Positions 8,034-17,479 are shown, counted from the first letter of the stretch. The stretch is 37,664 bases of DNA from Crocinitomicaceae bacterium (GCA_030730025.1 JANQWC010000016.1:1-37664); one strand, 5' to 3'. A program made the numbers and translations. Notes: a model not told the origin generated them from the sequence alone.

Positions 8034-10088
8034 TTATTGATGGCTCTTGATCAATAGGTGCAAGATTTCTTGGGCGGCCAATGCAATCTTTGTGCCAGGA
8101 CCATAAATACCGAATACGCCGGCCTTGATAAGGTGCGCATAATCTTGTTGTGGAATGACCCCTCCAGCGACTACCATGATGTCCGAACGACCTTCATTTT
8201 GCAAGGCTTCAATCACTGCAGGTACAAGGGTTTTATGCCCGGCTGCAAGCGAAGAAACACCCACTATATGAACGTCATTTTCAATGGCTTGTTTGGCTGC
8301 TTCTTGTGGCGTTTGAAAGAGCGGCCCGATGTCTACATCAAAACCGATATCGGCAAAGGAGCTGGCAATTACTTTCGCGCCGCGGTCGTGGCCGTCCTGA
8401 CCCATTTTGGCAATCATGATGCGCGGGCGGCGGCCTTCGAGTTCGATAAATTCATCGAGCAGGGCCTTGGCTTGGATAAAATCTTTGTCGTCCATAATTT
8501 CTTTTGCATAAACACCGCTGATGCTCCTGATCTTGGCTTGGTAGCGGCCAAAAACCTCCTCCAAAGTATCGGAGATTTCCCCGAGTGTACAACGCGCCTT
8601 TGCACAGCGAACTGCTATTTCTAATAAATTTCCTTTGTCTTGAGCTGCCGCTTTCAATTCGGCCAATAAGCCTGCAACCACTTGCGCATTGCGCTGTGTT
8701 TTGATTTGTTCGAGTCTGGCAATTTGAGACTTTCTCACCTCGGTATTGTCAACTTCGCGAATTTCAATTTGACTTTCTTCACTGGTTTGGTAGCGATTGA
8801 CGCCCACAATGATTTCATATCCTGCATCGATGCGCGCTTGTTTTTTAGCAGCGGCTTCTTCAATGCGCATTTTGGGTAAACCTGTTTCGATGGCCTTGGC
8901 CATGCCGCCTAAATTTTCGATTTCTGTGATCAGCTCCCAGGCTTCTTCGATGAGTTCTTGCGTGCGTTTTTCAACGGCCTCACTTCCTGCATACGGATCG
9001 ATGAACTGCGTGATGCCCGTTTCTTTTTGCAAGAATAGTTGTGTGTTGCGCGCAATTCTAGCAGAAAAATCGGTAGGCAGTGCAATGGCCTCATCTAAGG
9101 CGTTGGTATGTAAAGATTGCGTTCCACCCAAAGCCGCAGAAAGCGCTTCTAGGCAGGTGCGTGCCACATTATTGAAAGGATCTTGCTCTGTCAAAGACCA
9201 GCCCGATGTTTGACAATGGGTGCGCAGTGCCAGTGATTTACTGCTTTGCGGATTGAATGGAGAGACAAGTTTGGCCCATAACACACGTCCGGCTCTGAGC
9301 TTTGCTACCTCGGTGAGGTGATCCATGCCGATTGCCCAGAAAAAACTGAGCCGTGGCGCGAAGTCATCTATGGCGAGTCCGGCATTGAGCCCCGTGCGGA
9401 TATACTCCAAGCCATCTGCCAGCGTATAAGCCAACTCGATAGCAGCGGTGGCCCCAGCTTCGTGCATGTGATAACCCGAGATGGAGATGGAATTGAATTT
9501 TGGCATATTTGCCGACGTATAGGCGAAGATATCTGCAATGATGCGCATCGATGGCGCTGGCGGATAAATATAAGTATTGCGCACCATGAACTCCTTGAGG
9601 ATATCGTTTTGAATGGTACCGCTCAATTGTTCGGTAGACACACCTTGTTCGTGGGCACTTGCAATATAAAAAGCCATAATGGGCAAAACGGCGCCGTTCA
9701 TGGTCATCGAGACCGACATTTCTTGCAGCGGAATCTGGTCAAAGAGCATTTTCATGTCTTCGATGGAGTCGATGGCTACACCTGCTTTTCCGACGTCGCC
9801 AAGCACGCGCTCGTGGTCGGAGTCATAGCCGCGGTGTGTGGCCAAGTCAAAAGCTACACTCAGTCCTTTCTGACCTGCTGCTAAATTGCGGCGGTAAAAA
9901 GCGTTGGAGGCCTCTGCTGTAGAAAAACCAGCGTACTGCCTGATGGTCCAGGGTTTCGAAAGATACATTGACGCGTATGGCCCTCCCAAAAAAGGCGCTA
10001 AACCTGAGCGATACATTTGCGGCTGTGCCTGATGGGTCAGGGTAGACCAATCGAGGTTGCGGTATGATTGGAGTTCTTTTCTAGGCAT
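8034..10088 (-). CDS. mutB: Methylmalonyl-CoA mutase, large (catalytic) subunit
   Basis: An adenosylcobalamin enzyme that interconverts (R)-methylmalonyl-CoA and succinyl-CoA in propionate, branched-chain or odd-chain metabolism. The 684-residue protein has the TIM-barrel part (about 1-520; [39 protein letters not shown]) and a C-terminal B12-binding domain with DGHDRG, in which H567 is the lower axial cobalt ligand. It is slightly shorter than typical family members of 710-730 residues. Its ATG overlaps the mutA stop (ATGA), so the two subunits are translationally coupled. No cobalamin riboswitch is visible upstream of the pair. Confidence 0.97.
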   Translation of the reverse strand: MPRKELQSYRNLDWSTLTHQAQPQMYRSGLAPFLGGPYASMYLSKPWTIRQYAGFSTAEASNAFYRRNLAAGQKGLSVAFDLATHRGYDSDHERVLGDVGKAGVAIDSIEDMKMLFDQIPLQEMSVSMTMNGAVLPIMAFYIASAHEQGVSTEQLSGTIQNDILKEFMVRNTYIYPPAPSMRIIADIFAYTSANMPKFNSISISGYHMHEAGATAAIELAYTLADGLEYIRTGLNAGLAIDDFAPRLSFFWAIGMDHLTEVAKLRAGRVLWAKLVSPFNPQSSKSLALRTHCQTSGWSLTEQDPFNNVARTCLEALSAALGGTQSLHTNALDEAIALPTDFSARIARNTQLFLQKETGITQFIDPYAGSEAVEKRTQELIEEAWELITEIENLGGMAKAIETGLPKMRIEEAAAKKQARIDAGYEIIVGVNRYQTSEESQIEIREVDNTEVRKSQIARLEQIKTQRNAQVVAGLLAELKAAAQDKGNLLEIAVRCAKARCTLGEISDTLEEVFGRYQAKIRSISGVYAKEIMDDKDFIQAKALLDEFIELEGRRPRIMIAKMGQDGHDRGAKVIASSFADIGFDVDIGPLFQTPQEAAKQAIENDVHIVGVSSLAAGHKTLVPAVIEALQNEGRSDIMVVAGGVIPQQDYAHLIKAGVFGIYGPGTKIALAAQEILHLLIKSHQ

Positions 10089-11287
10089 CAGTTAGCGCTT
10101 TTTTCAAAAATTAAATAAGGTAGATCTAAGGCTGTCGGGGTCTCTGCCCAACTGATTTTGGGCGTCTCAAACTCATTGGGGAAAGCATTGATGCCAATGA
10201 GCATTGTTTTCCCTGATTCAAAAAGTGCTGTGCGCAATTGGCGCGTTTGTAAGATTTTCGCACGTAATACAGCGTTGGCATTTGCTTGCTGGGCGTCGAG
10301 CTCGCAAAGGAACCCCCAGCTTTTCTCAGTGATTTGCAAGGTGAGTTGCTCAATGGCATATGCATTTTGCAAGGGGTCTTGAGGGCTCTCAAGGTGTGCT
10401 TCTTCACTTAATAGATTGGCAATATTCAAGGCCATGCGTTGGCCAAAAGCACTAGGCCCCTCTGAGCCCAGGGTATCATACGGTTGAATACAAACAAAAT
10501 GAGCGCCACCCATTACGGCGCTCAGCCCTTCTGTTGACATCCGAAGCAGGTTGGTATAAGGATCTTCCAGACTTTTATTGCAAAAGCCAGTTTTAGCAAT
10601 AGGAATCAATTCAATTTGAACTTCGTGGATGCTTGCGAGTTGTTTAACGAGGTGTTGTAGCGCTCTGAATTTGGCGATTTCTACAAAATATTCTTTACCA
10701 ACCCCCAACTCGAAATAAAGGGTGTGGTCTTGTGCTTGTGTCTCTAGCAGCTGTTGCAACTCCAAAAGCCCAGCGGCAAGTTCAGTACTACAATTAGCAC
10801 CAATTTGCTGGATGTCAAAAGTCGAGATGTAGTTTTTGGCACTGCCATACCGATGCAGTACGCTGCACTGAGCCGCAAATTCGTCGCCAACCATTTGGGT
10901 AAAATGGACATGTGCTTCAGCGCTATCAAAACAAATCAAACAACTGATATAATTTACCTGGATATCCGCAAGCAATTGCTTATAATTCGTTTGAGTGGTG
11001 GTGTGTTCAATATAAATGGCATCGGCACCCTGCATCAGTGCTTCGAGTAGGATAGCATTGCTTTGTTTTTCGCTGTGCGCACTTACCGCCACCATGCGCT
11101 TCCAAGCATTTGTAGTACTTGTTTGAGTGCCTAGTTGGGGTGCTTCAAGCGAAGTAAGAGAAAAAGAGAGTTCTTCTATGGAAGAATCGTATTGTAAAAG
11201 TGCAGTGTTTTCTTTGAGCTCTTTTTGCAATTGTGCCTGCCAAGCGCTCAAAGAATTGGCTGAAAAAGGGATGGATACTTTCGACAT
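10088..11287 (-). CDS. mutA: Methylmalonyl-CoA mutase, small subunit (barrel part only)
   Basis: The non-catalytic partner of MutB. Motifs such as [30 protein letters not shown] and the [19 protein letters not shown] segment match the mutase barrel. At 399 residues it ends after the barrel and lacks the C-terminal B12-like domain that gives classic MutA proteins 600 or more residues. No DxHxxG is present. The start is ATG at 11287 (MSKVSIPF); an upstream in-frame TTG lies inside the promoter box. It is the first gene of the mutA-mutB unit, divergent from the 11378 gene. Confidence 0.92.
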   Translation of the reverse strand: MSKVSIPFSANSLSAWQAQLQKELKENTALLQYDSSIEELSFSLTSLEAPQLGTQTSTTNAWKRMVAVSAHSEKQSNAILLEALMQGADAIYIEHTTTQTNYKQLLADIQVNYISCLICFDSAEAHVHFTQMVGDEFAAQCSVLHRYGSAKNYISTFDIQQIGANCSTELAAGLLELQQLLETQAQDHTLYFELGVGKEYFVEIAKFRALQHLVKQLASIHEVQIELIPIAKTGFCNKSLEDPYTNLLRMSTEGLSAVMGGAHFVCIQPYDTLGSEGPSAFGQRMALNIANLLSEEAHLESPQDPLQNAYAIEQLTLQITEKSWGFLCELDAQQANANAVLRAKILQTRQLRTALFESGKTMLIGINAFPNEFETPKISWAETPTALDLPYLIFEKSAN

Positions 11288-11302
11288 AAAAATAAGTGTC
11301 CT

Positions 11303-11310
11303 CAAATATA
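11303..11310 (-). promoter_or_regulatory. -7 promoter box TATATTTG upstream of mutA
   Basis: An exact TAnnTTTG match on the minus strand, ending 15 nt before the mutA ATG. It predicts a leader of about 10 nt. No clear -33 element is visible. Confidence 0.6.
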
Positions 11311-11365
11311 CTGAATCTCTTGTTTAACTGCTGAATTTACTGAATAGGAAGTCGGGCTGCGGCGC

Positions 11366-11373
11366 TAATTTTG
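11366..11373 (+). promoter_or_regulatory. -7 promoter box TAATTTTG, 4 nt before the 11378 ATG
   Basis: An exact TAnnTTTG match placed so close to the ATG that the transcript should begin at or next to the start codon. The local text (CTAATTTTGG then CCT and ATG) strongly resembles the surE start region. Confidence 0.65.
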
Positions 11374-11377
11374 GCCT

Positions 11378-12154
11378 ATGTCTAAGTCACTGCTTCTTCT
11401 TTATTTATTTGTAGGTAGTCAAATGCTCGCCAAAGCCCAGCTTTTTACCGGTGCACAAAATTTTTTGCAACCCAGCGGTTTACTCAACGCCATTGATCAA
11501 AATCAACAACAGTTGAATCCTGCTGCAAGCTGCCCAAAAGCGCAAAAGGGATTTTATTTTTACGCGAGTGTTCCTTTGCAAATCTCCAACCTTAATGGGG
11601 CATTCTTCAGTTGCTTTTATTCGCAAAATCGCTGGGCTATTTATCATGAGTTCAGTGGCGTATTTCACCCAGCAGGCCAATACTTTCAAACGGCTCATGC
11701 GCTTGCCTTTGCGCCCTATCCAGGGCTACATATTGGTTTGGGTTTACAAGTACAGCTTTTTACGCAACCGAACTATTACGGCAATTTGCTTGTCGCAAGC
11801 GCGCGTTTGGGCTGTCAGTATGAACTCAAAAAGCGCCAGCATCTAGCACTTGTGCTCCAAGATATCGGCCGGGTAGCGCAACAGCAAATTAGTATCGAAC
11901 ATTTGCTGGAGCTAGATGAGCGCTTGTCTTTTGCACAAGGTCTTTCTTGGAATCCGCAATTCAAACCCAATTTATATCTTACCCTCACCCAAAAGCTGAG
12001 CCAGGCCAAAATCCAGTTCACTTGTGGTTTGTTCCCCCAATCTTATGCCTTTTCAGTTGCGCTTACCCAGCATAAGCACTTTACTTGGATGATAGGGCAG
12101 CGCTGGCAAAGTGCACACGGCCTCTGTTTTCAAATCGGACTCAACCTTCACTAA
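11378..12154 (+). CDS. Exported, probable outer-membrane beta-barrel protein
   Basis: The 258-residue protein has a signal peptide cleaved about residue 20 (LLLLYLFVGSQMLAKAQ). The mature part is dominated by alternating hydrophobic/polar strands rich in aromatics, Gln and Gly, and ends in an amphipathic strand (GLCFQIGLNLH), as expected for a small outer-membrane barrel. It has the flavour of PorP/PorV-like Bacteroidota proteins, but I cannot name the family. Its TAA overlaps the next ATG by one base (TAATG), so the two outer-membrane candidates are translationally coupled. Confidence 0.78.
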   Translation: MSKSLLLLYLFVGSQMLAKAQLFTGAQNFLQPSGLLNAIDQNQQQLNPAASCPKAQKGFYFYASVPLQISNLNGAFFSCFYSQNRWAIYHEFSGVFHPAGQYFQTAHALAFAPYPGLHIGLGLQVQLFTQPNYYGNLLVASARLGCQYELKKRQHLALVLQDIGRVAQQQISIEHLLELDERLSFAQGLSWNPQFKPNLYLTLTQKLSQAKIQFTCGLFPQSYAFSVALTQHKHFTWMIGQRWQSAHGLCFQIGLNLH

Positions 12155-14049
12155 TGCGCCTTTTGTACTTTTTGATCTTCATTTTGATTGTGCATCAAGC
12201 GCGCGCGCAAGGCCTCGATTCCCCAGTCTCCTGGGAGCAAGGCCAGCTTCCTGTCCAAGTCTCCGAACTTGAAAACCTTGTGGCCAATCAACTGATTTCT
12301 CCTGATGACGCACAGCTGCTTTTGCGCTTTTTTGAGCGCGGAGGCACCGTTCAAAATTTATTTCAACTACAAGGCTTGCTCCAAAGCGACCTATCATCTA
12401 TTGTCAAAAGTTGCGCCTTCATGTTTGCACCTTTACCCAAGCCAAAAAATGCGCATTTTTCTTGGTCCACAACTGATTTGCGCTACGAACTACAATTCAA
12501 TAGCCCGCAGTTCCTCAAAGATGCGTTCGGTTTTGCTTTGCTGCGCGATACCACACATCTTGGCCCTGCGTTTGCGTGTCAACAACGCCTAGCACTGACG
12601 CATCAAAATTGGCGTTTTGCTGCACAACTCGCCAAAGATGCAGGTGAGCCAATTTGGCAGCAACAGCCTGCTGTAGGCATAGACTTCATGTCTGCATACG
12701 TCGCTTGGGATGCTCCCAATCCCAAAATTATACTGCAAAAAATTGTCGCAGGAGCTTATCAAGTACAATGGGGGCAAGGCTTGCAGCTCTGGAGTTCGAG
12801 GGGCCTCGGCAAAAGCATCGATTTACTTCAGTTGGCTAAAAATCCGCTCGGCATCAAGCCATATCAAGGTCGGGACGAACAGCGCTATTTACAAGGCATA
12901 GCAGGGTCACTGCGCCTAGCAGATCATGAAATCCTCTATTTGGCTTCATTCAAGCACACTGACTTTCGCCCCACATTAGATACCTTACAAGAAGAAATCA
13001 ATTTTTCTTATACTTCCGGCTTGCACCGCACACCTTCCGAAATCGCCAAAAGAAAGCAGGGACAAGAACAACTCTACGGAATAGGTATGCGCCGCAAGAC
13101 CAACCTATGGCAGTATGGCACTTTATTTTTGTATCAGCAATTTAAGGCGCGCCCAATCACAGACACCTTGTTGGGCATAAGCTTGCCTAAAACCTTGTCT
13201 TTTTGGAGCGTTGGTGCTTATGCACAAGCCACCTGGCGACAATTTTATTTTTATACAGAATGGACCACAGTGCTTTCCAAAGAAACCCGTTTCTACAGCG
13301 CTAGTGCTTTTAATGTAGCCTTTGTTTATTATTTAGCCCAGCAGTTAGAGTTTGGGTTGCACGTGCGCAATTATGGCCCTTATTACCAGGCTTTTTACGC
13401 CAATCCAATTGGCAACACCACAAAAGGCGCCAATGAACGGGGCTGTATTTTTCAATTGAAATGGCAGGCTCAAAAAGCGCTCGTCGTTAAAATGTCCATG
13501 GAATATATCGAAATACCCCATTTGTTGAATGCGCAGCAATTGCCCAAGCAAACCAACGAAACCCGAATTTTATTTCAATACCAAGCCTCCAAAAAACGCA
13601 ATTTCACAGCTCAATTGAGTTGGCGAAACAGTGCGCTTCAAACTGCGCAACTCAGGTCCTCGCTCGCTGCTCAAATCAAAATTTCGAATAGCGAAACAAT
13701 CCAAGCATCAGCACAATTAAGCACGTTTATTTCAAGCAATAATTCTAGTCAAAACCTTGAATTATCTTGGGAGCACGCCCCCTTGTCTTCAACATTTCGC
13801 TTTGAGTTTATATATGGGCTGTATCAAGTTCCGCCAAATGCGCCTTTGCTTTATAGTTACCCTTATTTGCTGGGTTTTGGATCTCAAACTATGTTGCTGA
13901 GCGGTATTGGCGCTTATTTAAATGGCGCCGTGAAAATCGCATTTGCTTCCGATTGGCAGGTAGGGTTTATGTTTGGTTTGAAGCAGATGCTGACCCCAAG
14001 CATGCAGCAAAAAATACAATTTGGCGTTCGCCTTGTCAAACAATTTTAA
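12154..14049 (+). CDS. Large exported protein, probable outer-membrane barrel with degenerate helix-hairpin-helix N-terminus
   Basis: The 631-residue product starts with a signal peptide (RLLYFLIFILIVHQARAQ). Residues about 25-90 (VSELENLVANQLISPDDAQLLLRFFERGG, then NLFQLQGLLQ) resemble the helix-hairpin-helix repeats at the start of ComEA-like Bacteroidota proteins, but lack clear GxG hairpins. The remaining ~530 residues are a succession of amphipathic strands ending in FGVRLVKQF, typical of a barrel. The start at 12154 is chosen because upstream in-frame codons lie inside the preceding gene and the signal peptide begins exactly here. DNA uptake is one possible role for such proteins but is not shown here. 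Confidence 0.72.
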   Translation: MRLLYFLIFILIVHQARAQGLDSPVSWEQGQLPVQVSELENLVANQLISPDDAQLLLRFFERGGTVQNLFQLQGLLQSDLSSIVKSCAFMFAPLPKPKNAHFSWSTTDLRYELQFNSPQFLKDAFGFALLRDTTHLGPAFACQQRLALTHQNWRFAAQLAKDAGEPIWQQQPAVGIDFMSAYVAWDAPNPKIILQKIVAGAYQVQWGQGLQLWSSRGLGKSIDLLQLAKNPLGIKPYQGRDEQRYLQGIAGSLRLADHEILYLASFKHTDFRPTLDTLQEEINFSYTSGLHRTPSEIAKRKQGQEQLYGIGMRRKTNLWQYGTLFLYQQFKARPITDTLLGISLPKTLSFWSVGAYAQATWRQFYFYTEWTTVLSKETRFYSASAFNVAFVYYLAQQLEFGLHVRNYGPYYQAFYANPIGNTTKGANERGCIFQLKWQAQKALVVKMSMEYIEIPHLLNAQQLPKQTNETRILFQYQASKKRNFTAQLSWRNSALQTAQLRSSLAAQIKISNSETIQASAQLSTFISSNNSSQNLELSWEHAPLSSTFRFEFIYGLYQVPPNAPLLYSYPYLLGFGSQTMLLSGIGAYLNGAVKIAFASDWQVGFMFGLKQMLTPSMQQKIQFGVRLVKQF

Positions 14050-14100
14050 TTTTTTTTTCAAAAAGATGTACCAAAACAAAAATATATGCGTTATCCCGAA

Positions 14101-14120
14101 AAGAGGACTGCAAGCCTCTT
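14101..14120 (+). other. Hairpin in the sigma-factor leader
   Basis: AAGAGG and CCTCTT form a 6-bp stem with an 8-nt loop, 27 nt before the sigma-factor start. No T-run follows, so it is not an intrinsic terminator. The 98-nt interval from 14050 to 14147 otherwise shows only AT-rich sequence with a T-run at 14049-14058. Confidence 0.4.
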
Positions 14121-14147
14121 CTGCTAAACTCCTTAAAACCAAAGACT

Positions 14148-14720
14148 ATGCCTCTCCAACTCTCCCTTCAGCAGCAGTCTTTTCTTCTCGAAGAAGAAAG
14201 AACTCAAATTGAGCGCGCCCAACAAGATCCGCGCTTTTTTGCGCCTCTTTACGAGCGCTATCACGAAGCAATTTTTCGCTATGTCTACCGCCGCGTAGAT
14301 GAAGAAGAACAAGCTTACGACATCACATCATGTGTATTTGTCAAAGCCTTACAAGCGCTGCACAAATACGAATACCGCGGCTTGCCTTTTTCTGCATGGT
14401 TGTTTCGCATTGCCAAAAGCGAGCTTTACCAAAGTTTCCGCGACCAAAAGGCGCAGCGCACCGTTAGCATCGATAAAGTGGTGCTCAAGCAAGTCATCGA
14501 AGACTTCACCGAAGATTACACCGAACAAGACAAAGCCCGCTTGCTGATCGCACTCAAGGGACTCAAAGAACAACAGCTTCAATTGATCGAAATGCGTTTT
14601 TTTGAAAAACGTTCTTTCAAAGAAATTGGTGAAATCTGCGGTTTGTCTGAAAACAACGCCAAAGTGAAAACTTTTCGTGCGGTACTTAAACTCAAAGAAT
14701 TTTTTCATCAAAAAGAATAG
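14148..14720 (+). CDS. RNA polymerase sigma-70 family (ECF-type) factor
   Basis: The 190-residue protein has sigma region 2 at about residues 28-100 (FAPLYERYHEAIFRYVYRRV, YDITSCVFVKALQAL, FSAWLFRIAKSELYQSFRDQ) and region 4 at about 130-188, including the helix-turn-helix RSFKEIGEICGLSENNAKVKT. It therefore directs RNA polymerase to a specific promoter set. ATG at 14148 (MPLQLSL) is selected; the longer open frame upstream is mostly antisense or overlaps the previous gene. A small predicted membrane protein begins 2 nt after its stop and is the obvious candidate for a regulator or anchor. Confidence 0.92.
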   Translation: MPLQLSLQQQSFLLEEERTQIERAQQDPRFFAPLYERYHEAIFRYVYRRVDEEEQAYDITSCVFVKALQALHKYEYRGLPFSAWLFRIAKSELYQSFRDQKAQRTVSIDKVVLKQVIEDFTEDYTEQDKARLLIALKGLKEQQLQLIEMRFFEKRSFKEIGEICGLSENNAKVKTFRAVLKLKEFFHQKE

Positions 14721-14722
14721 TT

Positions 14723-14890
14723 ATGCTCAAAATTTTACTCGACCGAAAAGAACCCAGTAGCGATGAGGTGCGCCAACATCAAAATTTCAATGAAATTTTA
14801 GCCGCCTTCAACTACCAACAAAAAGTCAACAATCCCTGGCGTTATTGGTACTATCCAGTGCTAACGGTTTGCCTACTGCTGTTGGTTTAA
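14723..14890 (+). CDS. 55-residue membrane-anchored protein downstream of the sigma factor
   Basis: An ATG at 14723, 2 nt after the sigma-factor stop, opens a 55-codon frame ending in TAA at 14888-14890. The N-terminal ~40 residues are charged and polar (LLDRKEPSSDEVRQHQNFNE). The C-terminus is WRYWYYPVLTVCLLLLV, a single hydrophobic anchor ending almost at the stop. This suggests a tail-anchored protein with a cytosolic N-terminus. A tiny anti-sigma or sigma-tethering protein is a reasonable inference from position, but there is no recognised anti-sigma motif such as HxxxCxxC. Confidence 0.7.
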   Translation: MLKILLDRKEPSSDEVRQHQNFNEILAAFNYQQKVNNPWRYWYYPVLTVCLLLLV

Positions 14891-14900
14891 GCGCTCAAAC
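14885..14900. repeat. Near-perfect palindrome GTTTAAGCGCTCAAAC
   Basis: A 16-bp inverted repeat centred on AGCGCT with one mismatched pair, spanning the stop codon of the 55-residue gene and lying 14 nt upstream of the pyrD -7 box. It could be an operator for the pyrD unit. It lacks a T-run and a loop, so a terminator role is unlikely. Confidence 0.4.
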
Positions 14901-14913
14901 ATGAAATAGTTTG

Positions 14914-14921
14914 TACATTTG
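14914..14921 (+). promoter_or_regulatory. -7 promoter box TACATTTG, 3 nt before pyrD
   Basis: An exact TAnnTTTG match ending 3 nt before the pyrD ATG. The predicted mRNA would be leaderless or almost so. No -33 TTTG is visible at the usual distance. Confidence 0.6.
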
Positions 14922-14924
14922 TGT

Positions 14925-15965
14925 ATGTACAAATTATTTCGTTTCGTTCTCTTTCAGTTTGATGCAGAAAAAGTGCACTATTTTGTAGTAGGGCTCTTGA
15001 ATAAAATCCACCATGTTGCGCCTGCAAGGGCTATCTTTAGAAAGCTGTATGTCGTGGAAAGCCCCAAATTAGAAACAACATTCTTGGGTTTGAATTTTCC
15101 GAATCCTGTTGGTTTGGCCGCGGGCTTTGATAAAAATGCGCAAAACATCGATGCGCTTGCCGATTGCGGATTCGGTTTCATCGAAATCGGTACGGTTACC
15201 CCCAAAGCACAACCAGGCAACGACAAACCCCGACTTTTTAGGCTCAAAGCAGATCAAGCCATTCTCAATCGAATGGGATTCAATAACGATGGGGTAGAGG
15301 CAGCCATTGCGCAACTCAAGGCCCGTCAAAACAAAAAACTCATTATCGGCGGCAACATCGGCAAAAACAAATGGACGCCCAACGAAGAAGCGGCCTCAGA
15401 TTACCTTTTGTCTTTCGACGCACTTTTCCCATACGTAGATTATTTTGTGGTCAATGTTTCTTCGCCAAACACGCCTAATTTGCGCGCTTTACAAGAAAAA
15501 GAACCGCTTCAAGACCTGCTCAATCAACTTCAAAACAAAAATTCGGCTCATTCAGCACCTAAACCAATCCTTTTAAAAATTGCACCTGATCTCACTGATA
15601 CCCAAATTGATGAAATCATTGAAATTGTTGCCGCTACCAAAATTGCAGGGCTCATCGTTGCCAATACAACCATCTCCCGAGACCAACTCAAAACGCCAGC
15701 AGCTGAGGTTGAAAAAATGGGCGCTGGTGGCATTTCAGGTAAGCCGGTTACCGCGCGTGCAACTGCTATGATCAAATACATTCATGGCAAATCTGAAGGA
15801 AACATTCCAATGATTGCCGTTGGCGGTATTCACAGCGCACAAGACGCCTTAGATAAACTAGATGCAGGTGCTTCTTTGGTTCAATTATACACAGGTTTTA
15901 TTTACGAAGGTCCTGCTTTGGTCAAGGCCATCAACAAAGCACTGCTTGAACGCGTTCAAAACTAA
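14925..15965 (+). CDS. pyrD: Dihydroorotate dehydrogenase (quinone), class 2
   Basis: An FMN enzyme that oxidises dihydroorotate to orotate in pyrimidine synthesis, passing electrons to membrane quinone. The 346-residue protein carries the class 2 N-terminal membrane-association helix ([24 protein letters not shown]). It also has the FMN-binding barrel with [12 protein letters not shown], the catalytic-serine segment [15 protein letters not shown], and GGISGKPV and VGGIHS near the C-terminus. ATG at 14925 is preferred to the TTG at 14919, which overlaps the promoter box. An HMG-CoA lyase gene starts 2 nt after the stop. Confidence 0.97.
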   Translation: MYKLFRFVLFQFDAEKVHYFVVGLLNKIHHVAPARAIFRKLYVVESPKLETTFLGLNFPNPVGLAAGFDKNAQNIDALADCGFGFIEIGTVTPKAQPGNDKPRLFRLKADQAILNRMGFNNDGVEAAIAQLKARQNKKLIIGGNIGKNKWTPNEEAASDYLLSFDALFPYVDYFVVNVSSPNTPNLRALQEKEPLQDLLNQLQNKNSAHSAPKPILLKIAPDLTDTQIDEIIEIVAATKIAGLIVANTTISRDQLKTPAAEVEKMGAGGISGKPVTARATAMIKYIHGKSEGNIPMIAVGGIHSAQDALDKLDAGASLVQLYTGFIYEGPALVKAINKALLERVQN

Positions 15966-15967
15966 AC

Positions 15968-16822
15968 ATGAAAGCAGCGCAATTACAAATTACAGAATGT
16001 CCGCGCGATGCCATGCAAGGCATCAAAGACTGGATTCCCACCGAACAAAAGGTGCGTTACCTCAATGCACTACTCAAGTGCGGGTTCAATGTGCTCGATT
16101 TCGGCAGTTTTGTTTCGCCTAAAGCCATTCCGCAAATGCAGGATACCGCTGCGGTTCTTGCGCAACTCGATCCTTCACCAACAGCCTTACTCGCCATCGT
16201 TGCCAATGCGCGTGGTGCTGCTGAGGCTTGTGCACATGAACGGATAGCGATCATTGGTTACCCATTTTCTATTTCTGAGACTTTCCAAATTAGAAATACA
16301 AATGCCACCACCGATCAAGCGCTAGAAGGCCTACAACAAATTTCCAACATTTGTGCCGAACACGGTAAAAAGTTGCGGGTTTACCTGTCTATGGGTTTCG
16401 GAAATCCTTATGGTGATGACTGGTCCACAGATTTGGTAGCTCAATGGGTAGAAAAATTACAAAACCAATTTGAAATTGCTGAATACGCGCTCTCCGATAC
16501 AATCGGTTGCGCCACTCCCCAAATTGCACAATCGCTCTTTGAAACCTTGACCACACAATACCCTCAGTTGCTTTTTGCCGCACATCTTCACGTGGTAAGA
16601 GGACAAGAGCAAGCGCTCATTGAGGCTGCTTTAGCAGGCGGTTGCCGTCATTTTGACACCGCAATTGGCGGTTTTGGTGGCTGTCCAATGGCCAAAGACG
16701 AACTCACAGGTAATCTAGCTACTGAAGCTCTGCTCAATTATGCAGCCCAACTCCATCTAAATCACACAATCGACAGCGCTTCTTTTCAAACAGCTCGCCT
16801 TTTGTCCACTTCAATTTTTTAA
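15968..16822 (+). CDS. Hydroxymethylglutaryl-CoA lyase
   Basis: Splits HMG-CoA to acetoacetate and acetyl-CoA, the last step of leucine catabolism. The 284-residue protein has the HMGL-like barrel with the metal-site/catalytic motif TECPRDAMQG (R13, D14), the HxH metal ligands in FAAHLHV, and the active-site cysteine loop GGFGGCPMAKDELTGN. The substrate assignment rests on this cysteine loop, which separates HMG-CoA lyases from homocitrate and isopropylmalate synthases. It lies 2 nt after pyrD and 3 nt before the next gene, so the four genes from 14925 to 17885 are probably one unit. Confidence 0.92.
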   Translation: MKAAQLQITECPRDAMQGIKDWIPTEQKVRYLNALLKCGFNVLDFGSFVSPKAIPQMQDTAAVLAQLDPSPTALLAIVANARGAAEACAHERIAIIGYPFSISETFQIRNTNATTDQALEGLQQISNICAEHGKKLRVYLSMGFGNPYGDDWSTDLVAQWVEKLQNQFEIAEYALSDTIGCATPQIAQSLFETLTTQYPQLLFAAHLHVVRGQEQALIEAALAGGCRHFDTAIGGFGGCPMAKDELTGNLATEALLNYAAQLHLNHTIDSASFQTARLLSTSIF

Positions 16823-16825
16823 TTT

Positions 16826-17479
16826 ATGCGAAACAAAAAGCTTCTTTGGTTCATCGGTGTGCTTATGGCACTTTTGCTCGTTATTTACTACTTCAATGAT
16901 TCCCGTCATACGTTGGATGAAGACCCGAAAAAACCGACAATAGAAAAGACAGAAGGTGTTCAGGTTAGCACCGATTTCAATACCAATACATTCGAAAGCA
17001 AAGCCGAACCCAAGGTACTGAAGGACTTGAATTTATGCGATAGCACCATCCAATGGAGCGATGATTTACTTCGTCCGTCGTGTACACCCAATTATTTTCG
17101 GGTTTTTCCTTTGAAAAAAGGACTCGATGTGGCACAGGGTTGTATGGTAGTCTTGAAAGCAGGAGTCAATGGTTTCCCTGTGCGTCGTATTGTGGTATAT
17201 GAGCGAGAAGGAAAAGAAATGGTGCAAGCCAATGGCTTCATCGGCTACCCAATCGAATTTAGACCTCAGGCCCAAACTTATGACGACGTCGTGATCCGTT
17301 TTTTCGAGCGCTTTGAAGGCCAGAAGTATTTTTATAACTGTCTCTTTACTTGGAAGCAAAACCGTTACCACTATGTGCGCTGCGAGCAAATCAATGACGC
17401 GAATATCAAGCCAGAAAAACAAGCGCAGGTTTCGGCCGAAATTTTACAAATTCTCAATGAAAAACAGTTGGTATTTTAG
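16826..17479 (+). CDS. Membrane-anchored protein of unknown function
   Basis: The 217-residue product has an N-terminal membrane anchor (about residues 5-24; LLWFIGVLMALLLVIYYF), then a ~50-residue polar linker and a soluble domain (about 70-217) facing the periplasm. No catalytic motif or known family was recognised. The gene follows HMG-CoA lyase by 3 nt, and its last 23 nt overlap the next lipoprotein gene in another frame. Confidence 0.8.
   Translation: MRNKKLLWFIGVLMALLLVIYYFNDSRHTLDEDPKKPTIEKTEGVQVSTDFNTNTFESKAEPKVLKDLNLCDSTIQWSDDLLRPSCTPNYFRVFPLKKGLDVAQGCMVVLKAGVNGFPVRRIVVYEREGKEMVQANGFIGYPIEFRPQAQTYDDVVIRFFERFEGQKYFYNCLFTWKQNRYHYVRCEQINDANIKPEKQAQVSAEILQILNEKQLVF

Noticed and set aside
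8058..9884. Several long plus-strand open frames (8058-8624, 8797-9213, 9318-9884)
   Set aside because: They lie antisense inside mutB, whose frame is fully supported by family motifs. Their translations show no domains, and they reflect codon bias on the opposite strand.
10089..11302. Cobalamin riboswitch before mutA or FMN riboswitch before ribBA
   Set aside because: The mutA start is about 15 nt from its promoter box, and ribBA sits 12 nt after pepD. There is no room for either structure.
13953..14147. N-terminal extension of the sigma-factor frame
   Set aside because: It overlaps the end of the preceding exported protein and has no sigma-like sequence; region 2 begins after the ATG at 14148.
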